DNA of 64,000 nucleotides from Ischnura elegans. Taxonomy: Eukaryota; Arthropoda; Insecta; Odonata; Coenagrionidae. The stretch spans positions 14,898,001 to 14,962,000 of the forward strand of contig NC_060246.1 in the NCBI RefSeq assembly GCF_921293095.1. The letters run 5' to 3'. Of the stretch, positions 34,501-46,500 are shown piece by piece (position 1 is the stretch's first letter; every line of letters starts with the position of its first letter). The position numbers and the translations under genes are program-made. Below the pieces are notes generated by a model, which saw only the letters and a program-made list of their open reading frames with translations, did no database searches and was not told the origin of the DNA.

Positions 34501-37500
34501 AATGCTACAGTAGGTGCAGGTGCAGGGCCGTGTGCAGCACCACTGCCAACCGTTCCTCATATCTCAAATTTTGCAAATTCTGGGTTCCCACTCCAACTAC
34601 ATTATAAAATTCACTGTTTTTTTTCAGGTTTTCATGGTCTAAATGTCATTAAATTCACGGTTTGTAGATAAGGCATTTTAGGCAGAAATATTGATCACGT
34701 AACATTCATCGGCCGATTGGGGTAGCCTTTTTGAGGCCAGAACAGATTAATGGCATTTCAATCAGGAAAATTGCTTTGAGATACCAGAAAATTGATGAAC
34801 AAGCAAGGTTACAGAACAAATCAAACTCGTATCTCGAGGTACCACTGTACTAAGTTGAATGTACTGAAATTTTCTGAATATGCGAATCATCAAGTAGTGC
34901 GATTCTCTCAATATGGCGTACTTGCTAAACAAGGCTTCCACTATGTAAGATTTAACACTTTCCCGGAGAACAGAATGCATATTTATACTTTTCTCGGGAC
35001 TCTGTGCGGGTGGAATTCCGAGAAAATTTTTAACGTAAGGCTTCCGATGTAATTCAGCCTCACTTGGAAAATTCAAAAATGGCTTCAATGACATTTGGCT
35101 TTCAAAAGTTTTATGAAGAAATTCACGGCTATTTCCAGGTTTTTTCATGATAGACGAAACTCACGGCTTATTCACGGTTTTAAGGTTTTCACGGCTGAGT
35201 GGGAGTCCTGAAATTGCATTTCAAAGCACAACTTCCCTCGTATGTTAGGGCACTTGTATCTCGAGGTACCACAGCAGGTTCCACTACATGCACAGACATT
35301 ACATCCATGATACCATGACTAGAGAATGCAAGACATCTTTTAGCATTTAACAAAGATGAATGATATGATAATTTTGTATTACCTGCAACTGATACTCCTT
35401 AAATTCGGGGGTTTTTGCCTGTTTCATGGCTGTAGCAATGGCACCAATTGCATGGTTGTGGGGTCCACCCTGGAGGCCAGGGAACACTGCTTGATTTATC
35501 TTACTTTCCAAGTCATACATAATCTTCACACCATTCTTATCAACAGACTTAACACCTGTAAATTAAAAGAATAATTACTTTGTAGTTATTCATAACATCA
35601 ATAGCTTATTGGACCATATTTGTGAGGAAAAATGTAATAGTATGCTGAAATGACCAAAATATAGTAAAGACATTACAAAAACAAACAAAATAATGGTAGA
35701 ATGGTTGGAGAGTAAAATTAAGGAGATGAAAAATATAAGAAGAGGAGCAAGACAGGGCTAATGCACAGAATGGGAGAAACCTCCACTAAGGAACCACAAT
35801 ATATAAAAAAACTGGAGAAAACATCTGTATTAAGGCTGGTTTACAGAAATAATTAACGCGGACTGCACACAATCAATTTCCGCATAACCACAGCAACACA
35901 TTTCCGCACATAAGGCATTGAAATTGAGTCAGGTTGTTTCTTCACTTCATCGATGAGTTTTCTGCAGTTTACTTCTCTATTCCATACATTATTTTTTACT
36001 CTGCAGTATCTTATGCCACCATTTACGACTAGCTCTAGCAAAGCATGGTTGCAAATCACACAACACTGTGATACCAAGTTTCACGCTACTTTCACTGTTT
36101 TTCCAAAATTGGCCAAACTTCATGCTAATTTCACAAGTTCTGCGTTATTTTTTTCCATGAATGCCACCACTGATACAAGGATACTGGAATCTCACTCAAA
36201 GTGCTTCGCACCGATGGTTCATTGCAAACTTTCTCCATAAATCACCATTTACAAAGAAACCCAGTCCAGCATGAAGAAAAATACTGAACTGAACCTTCCC
36301 TCAGGAGGTAGAAGTTCAGGCATTGGTTCCAGCCACGCAAATGACATCACTCTAACAAATGTTACACTTAGAAACATGTAATTATACCACTTCATATACA
36401 GCACACTCCCAATTGTTCGGGCTAATGATGGGAAGAGACAGCACGAATCATCGGAAAACACGGACAAACCAAACTTTCACTTTAATGTCTTGTTATGTTC
36501 ATAATTTACTTAAAGAAAACAATATATTATAATTTATGCAGTCATTCTGTTATTTTAGAGTGCTTGCCAGATTAATTGAGAGCTTTCTTTGCATGTCCGC
36601 GATCTTTTTAGTGGCAGTAACATGGTTGCACTCGTATTATTACTGCTCCACATAAGACCTCGTTTCACAAACCACGTGATCACGAATACTGAATAGTGGT
36701 TTTTGCATGAATGCTTCAAAACACTGCGCGACGTCGGAAACTACTCTTTCAGGCACCATGCCCTGAAGTCGCTTCTCGCACAATTTGCCCGTTTGCAACT
36801 GCTGCGGGACGTGTATCCGTGATCACGGAGAGCGGTCGCACACTACGAGTCTAGGAAAACAGGAACATGGAGCTCCTGTGAATGCAACTAGCATGCGATT
36901 GCTTCCGTTTCACGAAGGGGATTCTAATTGAAATAATAAATACGGTGTATCCTAGCATTAAATGGAGTAATTCCGGTGATTTTGCGTTTGGTTTTATTTT
37001 TCATAAAGATCGTGGAAATATTGAGTGAGAGTGAAAATTATGCACGGATAATCCGCAACCGGATAATCGGGAGTCTGCTGTACATGAAAATTTTATTTTA
37101 GAATTCTAAATTATGTTTGGAGTTCCCCTTCATACTGACCTAGAATTTTTTTTCTCAAGTATCTGATTGGGCACTGCCACAAACTGATTGGCTCATCAGA
37201 ACAAGAATGCCAACATGCCCAAAAATTTTCAATCTATCAACTTAACACAGTTATCGAAACCAGGAATAGGTTAAAAGTATGCTCCCAGACATTAACTCAC
37301 GTGTAATCATGCATTATTCATTATTTAGGAGATGAACTAGTAAACAGATGAGGTAAATCGCTTATACTCCAGTTTGAAAACAGGATCAGTGGGCATAAAT
37401 AAGCAAGGAAATAGGATGAATCGTAAGTATCATATAATGTCTGACAAATTTGTTGTTGTTGTTGTTTCTTGTTACACTTCATTATTTAATCATTTGTTCA

Positions 37501-40500
37501 CAAATCCCATGTAAAAGGTCTTATGTACTGTTTTGGATTTTAATGCAAATAAATAAAAAAAGTAGTGAGTAGACTCCAAGTAATGATGATTCTGAATCGG
37601 TGTTAATTCAATGCTACTGTCCTATGGCTGCCATCTTCAAAATCTTGCATTTTCCCATCAAATGTAAAGGAAATAGATAAGTTGTACGATCAAGACGTGA
37701 TTGACAATAACTTCCTCATCACAAACAAGCATTACAATGGCTCCATTAAAACGAAATTTACCAGTTATTGTTTTTTTTTAATTTTGGAAGCTGGAATACT
37801 GGGAATCAATCTCGAAATAAAGCCGGGGGTGTAAGGGCTGGAGGCCCTTGAGTTGAGCTGGGTCCCAAATCAGAGGAACAAGAATGATTGAGCAATTCCA
37901 CCACAAAAAACGAGCTCCGTACAGAGAAGTTTAAAATACGCATCCTTATTCTACTCTTAACCCTTTTGCGCCAGGCTCCTTCATGGAAATGTAGGCTGCA
38001 TTTTCCGGGTTTCACCGCGTCGTGGTTGCGTTGGTGACAACAGTTTCTCCTGCATTCCAGCAGGCGTCTCCAGGTCGAAGTTAAATCATTCCAGCAGGAG
38101 AAACTGTTGTCACCAACACAACCACGACGCGGTGAAGCCTTCGCGCCAACTCCTTTATGGAAAGTTGGTTTTTGAGTAGAAGGCTTTGAGCATTTCTTTT
38201 TCGCCCTGTACGGAGTTATTTCTCGGCAAAGAATTGTCCAGGTAGTTGCTTCCTCCAATTAATGACCTTGCCTAGCGGGATGCCGGACCCTTTCCTCAGC
38301 AACTGGGCAAATATAATCCTTGACCCTTTTCCCGAAGGCAGCCCATCATGGCATACTTTTGCGGTCAGTTTATTGTTACTAGGGCGATTTCAATTTTTTT
38401 AAAATTGTTACTATTGCAGCAAATGCCAGTTCATCAATGTATACCTTTCATTTTGCAATGACTCTAGAAGTTTAAAACGAAGTTCTACAGTTATTTTTAG
38501 GGTTTTCAGCAAAAGGGCATTACATCAACTAGGTGATGATGAACTCCGTTAATATGAATGCTAGAATTCTGTTTGAAATTTCGAACCGTTTGAAGTTTGG
38601 AATTTCGATCAACAGAACATCCAGAATGTAATTCTTGGCTTTGATTTTCAATAAATGCAACACGTACGTTTTTCGTTATTCTAACTTATAAACAACTAAG
38701 TGACCAGGAGCACCTTCCTTGAGTGGGACATTAAGTGCCAGAATGGGCCAAGATAATCCCCACATGGACAATAAGAAAGGGTCGGACCTCTCGCGCCTAG
38801 GGACCCACTTGGCATGCTTGACCGCAAAGCCGTGAAAACACAGCCTTCGACCTTTAGCATCGAAAAATTCAAGCCGAGAAAACACGGCCTTTGGCATTTA
38901 GCATCTGAAAATTCAAGCCGTGGAAACATGACCTTCGTAGGGAAAGGGTTAAGATAGAAAAGGTTTTTCCTCTTGTAGGCACCAGCAGTAAAGGGTTAGT
39001 GAGCTAAACTGTAGGCATCATCACAGGAGTGAAGACATCGTGAGCTCATGAAAAGTGGGGAGCAAGTTAAGGGATAATGGCTGATTGAAGAAGACTTTTT
39101 TCTCCCTATTTCATCTTTCCCTCCCATCAACCTAATTCTTTCAATGAAGAGTAATTAATGAATAGTAAACAAACCCATTATTCTTTCAGCATAACTACAG
39201 TTCTTCAACACAATAATTACCTTTCCGGAAAAAGATGACTCCAGCTCGTGGACCTCGTAAGGTTTTGTGTGTGGTCGTGCTGACTACATCACTGTATTCA
39301 AATGGGGATGGAATAATACCAGCAGCAACTAAGCCACTAACATGAGCCATATCAGAAAATAAATATGCACCGTTCTGGTCAGCTACCTCTCTGAATTTCT
39401 TGTAGTCCAGAGCTCTTGAATAACAACTGATTCCTTAAAATTAATAAAAAGAAATACTATCAGTTTTTTGCATTCCAAAGACAAAATGAAACATTCCAAC
39501 TTTTACGTTAACTAACCAGCAACAATCACTCTGGGTTTGAAGAGTTTGGCAGTTTCAGCAAGTTTATCATAATCTATGAGTCCCGTTTCGGGGTTTACTT
39601 TGTATGGCATAGATTCGAAGAAAATTGAGGTAGCAGAAATTCTTTTTGTGGCTGTCATGAATCCGTGAGTCAGGTGACCGCCATCTGGAAGATCCAAGCC
39701 TGTAAATGGAAAATAACATTTTTAATACTCCAAAACAGTTGAACTCATGGTCACACGGGAGCCTTAAGGATTTCTTTGCATGAGTTACAAGAAGGCTTGC
39801 ATATACATTTAGCCTATTATTAGTTAATATAAATCTCATGAAGAAACTGTCCCGATAGATATGTATACTATAAAAATTTCATACATTTTTTTTTGTCTTA
39901 ACAGGTAAAGATAACAAGTTAAAATGTTTTCATGTCTTTGGTGGTTGTAATAGAAAGTATTTAATATTGTTAATCTAGAGAAATCGAACGCATAACAGTG
40001 GACTATTGACGATTTGCTGTTACAGCTTTTGACTATTTCTTATCTAGGGATAAAAGTTTAGATTTCATATTACATATCAATGGCTAAGTTCTAAGAACAA
40101 GTATCTCAATATTTGGTCGGTTTGACAGGTATCTTAAACAAAGTGTAATAAGTAAAAAATAAAATTCAAGCAAAAAACAACTCTTTGTTCGCAAATAAAT
40201 GCTTCTTTTTCAGTTTTATGAATTTTTTTATTTTAATTTTGGAGCACAATTAGAAAAATTTAATAATTTTAAATGCTCTCCTGAAAATTTGCTATTTTTG
40301 AGATACCTGTTGTTTGAACTTGGCCATCGATATATTATTTTGGTTTTTACAGCTACTTTTGTGCCCCTTGGGCATTATGTCATGGCACTCATTATAGACA
40401 TACCCTTGCAAGTGCCTACATGTTTCATAAAGTACATAGTAACAAAAGAACTTATGATAAAGAGCAAAACAGAAACATGAATTTCCATGCATCTCAACAG

Positions 40501-43500
40501 CTAGTGCCAAAATTACTTACCCATAATTCTTCCATGAGGTTCCACAATGGCAGTATAAACAGCGAAATTGGCAGGTGATCCAGAGTATGGCTGCACGTTA
40601 ACACCCCATTCTTCAGGGTTCAAATTATATGCTTCTAAACAACGCTTCTGGCAAAGCAATTCAATTTCATCTATGTACTCATTGCCACCATAATACCTGA
40701 AAAAATTAACACACTATGTAATAAGTTACTAGAATATATAAAGTAAAGCGGTACTAGCTACGGCAATAACTTAACGGAGTCATTAGCCATGCACAAAGCC
40801 TGCAAAAATTCCACAGAGAAAAAAATCATTCGCCTTGACGGATTTCAACCATGATTTGATGTCGAGTTCTCAGCCAGTTAAGCAATAAGGCATCATTCCC
40901 AACCATGTAAATTTGTGGGCTATACTGGACAAGATGGTCTGGACTGCTGAGAATATAACGTGATTATGTAGCAGTCCAAGTCATTTGCACTGTACCACAG
41001 CCCGAGAGCAAAGCCTAAACTTTGAACAAAAGTATGTGTCAGCTCTTGACTAATTTAAGTATTGTAAGGGTGTCGCTTGCTGTCTTGTGTCAGCTCGGTT
41101 TCGCTCTCGGGGTAATGGAAGAATCGCAGAGTCACGTTCGAGTGATGGGTCCAGTATCTGAAACTCATAACACGTTGCAACCTCTCGCGTGGGATCCATC
41201 CTCGTGCATGCCTCTAACACCCTATCCCGATTAACACCTTGCAACCTCTCGCGTGGGAATTGGTCTCCACGTATTTCTCCAACACTTTATGCTGCTTAAC
41301 ACGTTGCAGTATCTTGACGTTGGAAGGCGTAGGAAATGCATAATCATGCGGCCTTTTCCTGCCAATAGGAAGAAGTCGAGAGGGTCACGAGACAGAAGCC
41401 ACACGGGAGGCAGCCTCTTGAAGAGAATAGGCAAGAGGAGTCTTACGCTGTATGTCGGAGGGGGAAAATGTACCTGTACTTGGTGAATTAAATGTGTGGA
41501 ACCAGACGTCTGACTTGTCATCTCACTCCGCCTTCTACGGACCTGGCCCTTCCTATTAAGCTTAGCGCTTACAGTATACAGGGTGATAGCATAGTCACCC
41601 ATAATGCACAAATTCTATGAAAACTTAACTATCCAAAGTACGTGACCGTAAATGGGGAATCCATATTCAAACTCCATTAGTTATCACCATAAGTTTCCTA
41701 GGCCAATGCTTTTATATAATGGAAGACAACAGAAACTGACTGTTGTGACTGATTATGATCCCAATGCAACGAGACACTTTAAAAATCAGCGTCACTCAAA
41801 TACGATAAGTTTCTATTCAAAAATCTCTAAGAATTCTCAATGAGCCTTCCTTCATGTCCAGAAGCATCACAATGCTGGCTTAAAATAATATTTCTAGAAA
41901 GCTCCATTCCTTCATCCTAGCCTTTGCATGCTAAACATGGAATGGAGCCAGCCTAAGGCTCAGAACAGTGATCCTGGGATGCTTAATTTAGAGAGACATG
42001 CATTCATTTTATGATGAATCATGACTGTATTGATTCTTCTTTATTGCCGTGAGAATGGATGATGGCATCAGCAGAGAAATCAAGTTTGAAAGCTTTCAAA
42101 ATATAGTGCCACAGAAGCATGATGATGGTCAAGTAATGGATAAATCATGTGAGGATTGCGGAGGTCCGAAGACCAATAGGAGACAGGAGGAGGTGAAATT
42201 CATTTCAGTTCATCCACATCCACCAACTAAGATATTGATGAAAATTGAATGTAGTCATGAAACTGAAAAATTCTTCTCCGCTATTGCTACCAGTTAATTC
42301 TCCTACCCCATTTGAAGTTTGAGTGAAAAAGCAAAGTTTGCAAAAGTGTTTCAAAGATTGTGGCCACTGAAAAATATTCGTACACCCAGAGGAATATAAA
42401 TTGTCTCAGTCTTGCTTTACATCCAATTCTCATAAAACTTTGCATGTTTACCATAGAAATCATGAGGATTCCAAATACTAATTGAAAAATATCCTCAGAT
42501 TTTGAAAATTCTCTAAATCCTCATGCCTCAAATTTTTTTTCCCAAACAACCCTTTTAACCTCTTCAGTGGTACGCCCGGAAAAGTTCCGGGCCTTGCCCC
42601 ACTGCCCAAAACGTTCTACCCCGGAAGATTTCCGTGGTAAACTTAGAATCTAGTTCGTTCACTCCCGAAACCTTTCCGGGGCAATGGTACTATTATGCTA
42701 GTAGTTTATATGTTGCCCATTAGATGTCTCACTCTTATTAGGAAGCTTATACCACCTAGCGGTGTTTTTGGGTATTGTTTAGTGATATGTATAGTATGGT
42801 GTGCACTGTGCAGTGTAACCCTGAACGATGGCAAAAAGCAAAGAAAAGAAACTTCGCCTTGATGAAATTTGTTCTTCCTTAGAAAGAGAAGATGACTCAG
42901 AAAGTGAATATAGCCCATCTGAAAGTCAATCTGACCTAGAGTGTAGTAGCAGCGATGATTACGAGTCATATGAGGAACTATCTGACGCGGAGAGTCCAGA
43001 CATTTTGCCGCAAAATGTTTCCCCAGGTACACAAGAACGTCATTTCCAGTGGACTCAATATGACATTGACCAAGCAGAAGATGGGTATGGGAAACCAATA
43101 TTTGCTGGTGTTGCAGGTGTGTGTGTTCCACTTAGTTCAGATGTTTCTCCTCTGCAATGCTTCGAACTTTTCTTCACTGATGAGTTCGTGCACCATGTTG
43201 TAGTCGAGACAAATAGATATGCCAATAAGTGCCGCGAGGATGCTCTAAATTCAGACGTTGGTTCCAATGCGAGGATAAGGTTGTGGAATGATACATGTGA
43301 GAATGAAATTAGACTTTTTATTGCATTGATTTTGGCAATGGGTATTATTAGCAATCCCGAATTGAAGCTATATTGGACCAGAGACTACATACTTCAGACT
43401 CCTATTTTTTACGAAACGTTTTCTCTGAAAAGGTTTCAGTTGATTCTGCGTTACCTGCACTTTATCAATGATGAAGATGCGGGCAACACTGATCGCCTCA

Positions 43501-46500
43501 GGAAAATTAGGCCACTGCTGGAAATGCTTCGATTATCTTTTAGAAAAACCTATTTGCCGGAACAAAATATTTCGGTAGATGAAAGCCTTATGCTATTCAA
43601 AGGAAGGTCACTGATGAAACAATATATTCCTCTAAAGAGATCAAGGTTTGGTATAAAAATATTTTTCATTTGTGAATCTCAATCAGGATATGCCTGGGAC
43701 TTTTTCATTTACACTGGTCAAGGGGAGGAAAGGCGGGGTGATGAAAGTGCTTCGCGGAAACTAATAAACCATGCTTCTGTTACTAAACTTGTGATGTGTC
43801 CCCAACTTGTTGCGAAAGGATATGTTATATTCATGGACCGGTGGTTCTCAAGTCCAAATCTATTCCAAGAGCTGCAATCTCATGGTTTCGGAGCCTGTGG
43901 AACAGTTGACTTGCGAAGAAAGGAAATGCCGAAAGAACTGCAGACAGCAAAATTGAAGAAAGGTGACGTACTATGTTACACATCAGGAGTTTATTCTGCA
44001 ATAAAATGGCGTGACAAAAAAGATGTGACAATGTTATCCACGTATCACAGGGGAAAAATATGTGAGACAGGAAAAGTAGACAGGAAAACCAAAGAAGCAG
44101 TGAAGAAACCAGACGCCGTGATAGAGTATAATGCTAATATGGGAGGAGTGGATCGATTGGACCAAAAAATAAAACCGTACGAGTGCCTCAGAAAAAGTCT
44201 CCGATGGTATAGGAAGCTATTCTTTCATTTGATGGACATTAGTATTGTAAATGCTCATATTGTGCATGGAAAAAGTGGCAGAGAAAAATGCACTCTCCTA
44301 CAGTTTAGGCATAAAGTCATTCATGGACTTTTAGAAAAGTATGCCATGGAAAGAAAAGTGGCCAAAGGAGGAAGACCCTCGAAAACTGACCCACCTATTC
44401 GTCTTACTGAAAGACATTTCCCAACGCATATACCAGCCTCAGAAAAGAAGAAGTTTCCCAGTAGAGTATGCCGAGTTTGTCCCGGAAGGAAAGAAACTAG
44501 GTGGGAATGCAAACAGTGCGGGAATATTCCATTGCATCCCGAAAACTGCTTTGAAATGTATCACACGAAGAGAAAGTATTAGATTTGGTTTGTAATAGCA
44601 ATAACATTATTTATTTAAATTGGGTATGCTTATATTAATTTACATCATGGGGCACAGTATGATCATACTTTAAATACCTGTAATGTGCTTAATACTATAT
44701 TAAATATATTTTTGTAAGACGTATTTACTTTTTCAATCCATTTTTAAGCTAAACATTATAAAAACCCGCCCTGGGGGTATAACTTGGGGAAAATTTAGAC
44801 ACCACTGAAGGGGTTAACCCTAAAAGATGCCAAACTTTGATAATAGGGTAGTTTCCTTCATCAAAGAAAACGAAATACATTGATTGCGATTCCTTACCCA
44901 CCATTAGTGTATTCATAATGTACAAATTAATTGGTTTTACAAATCCCAATTTAGACGAATGGCAATGGTCAATTTTAACCTCATTTGAAAAAGGCCAGAT
45001 TGGCGCCCATGCGATTCCGCTCCACGTGACGTAACAGGGACCTAGTTTCTACACGAGTATATAGGAGTTTTTCATCGTCAGAGATTACCAATGCATGCAT
45101 GAGGCACAAAGCTCAGGGAAACATGTCTTAATAATCACCTATTAAAACTGCCTAAGGTCAGAAAGTTTCCTTCGTTTGATAAGGTATTAATAATCCTTAT
45201 TTAAGCCAAGCGCTACCAGCTAGCAGGGTACTCTGCTAACTGCTAGCATCCTGCGTCATATCAGCGCACAAAGCCTCGCCCCAAGGTCACCTCACTTGCG
45301 GCAGCGGGAACCAGAACGACGTCACATGGAGTTTTCCCAGCATTCATACTTAGCCGTTGCGTTTTCGCGCAATTGAAAATTTTCACTTTTCATTTAATCG
45401 CGAAAAATAGATATCGTCATTTAAAAATCTAGAAACGTTAAATACATACTCCAGGAGCAATAATCTTTTGATTTAGGCAATAAAAAATAATGGGAAACCA
45501 CCCTATTGATTACAAGATTTATGGAAGAGTTTCTCAATCATATTCCAGCCAGCACAGGCCACAAAACCTCTCCTACACATACACAGACCCTCTACATGTA
45601 ACAATAAGAGTGGATCCTTTTGAGAGAAACCTCAGAACGCATTGTCGAAGTAAAGCCTATGGTAAAAAGTGCACAAGTTTTTTTATGATCTCATTTGCTT
45701 TCTAATTAGCTGAATTATGCATGAAAGCCTGTCGTTGTTGCCAGGCATCAACCTTCTGAACAGAAAATGTTGGAGAATTAACCATCATTCTCAGTTCACC
45801 TAGGGCTACTTTACTACAGACGAGCCCTAAGTTCAATTCTTGAGTTGATTTAACACAATAATACACAATGATTAATTTCTAGGGGAGAGCTCATGGGTGG
45901 ATAATGGAATTTATTAAATGCTATTATCACACATAATAAATCCACTACAAGCATATTCTCCGCCTAATGAAATAGGTCCTTATAATTACATGAAAAAATT
46001 AAAGGGTGTATTAGAAGAGAATTTGCTTTACACATATGCACAGAGCAAAAACTGTAGCATTTGAAATTTTCATAGCAAATGAAATTTTCTTGGCGGACCA
46101 TATTGCTTCAAACCACACCAGAAGTTACCCACTTCAATAAATTCACTTATTCATAATTAAATCTGTTTCTGAGATGTTTAAGCAGTTTTTCAGTTAATTT
46201 GTACATCATTTAAATACGTGATAGCGTCAGGCCTAGAAAATGAAGTGAAACAGCAAAAGTATGAAGTGATATTTGAAATCGGCATTGGCATTGCAGGCGG
46301 AAGGGAAAATTGCAACAGTGCTTCCACTAGGCCTTATATGAAGGTCGTGTGGGATAAGATACTATCGAATCACTCTGAGATATGAAATGCATATTTGGGA
46401 AATTAAGATCATGGGGAGAGGTAGACGAAATTAATAGTTATTCCTCCCTCAACAAAGATAATTCGAGCATTACTAAGGCTTTCAAGGTCTCTTTAAACAG

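Larger units (their letters stand above)
42559..44813 (+). mobile_element. piggyBac-like transposon that looks complete
   Basis: Flanked by TTAA at 42555-42558 and 44814-44817, the piggyBac target duplication. The ends CCTCTTCAGTGGT and (inverse) CCCCTTCAGTGGT match at 12 of 13 bases. The 2255-bp element carries one uninterrupted transposase ORF, about 270 bp of 5' leader with three palindromes and about 230 bp of 3' sequence. It lies antisense within an SHMT intron. The intact ORF and ends suggest a recent, possibly still active insertion. Confidence 0.92.

Noticed and set aside
37806-38258. 150-codon - strand ORF
   Set aside because: It runs through the hairpin and the TTAA-bounded repeat debris, so it is an open frame in non-coding repeat DNA.
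41050-41600. Possible gene in the SHMT first intron (ORFs on both strands)
   Set aside because: The ORFs span a tandem duplication and have no motif; no splice-consistent extension was found.
18134-45507. Reading the three AATAGGG elements as LTRs of a retroelement
   Set aside because: They occur singly, far apart and in both orientations, have inverted rather than TG...CA ends, and one sits inside a LINE; no primer-binding site or gag-pol text lies between them.
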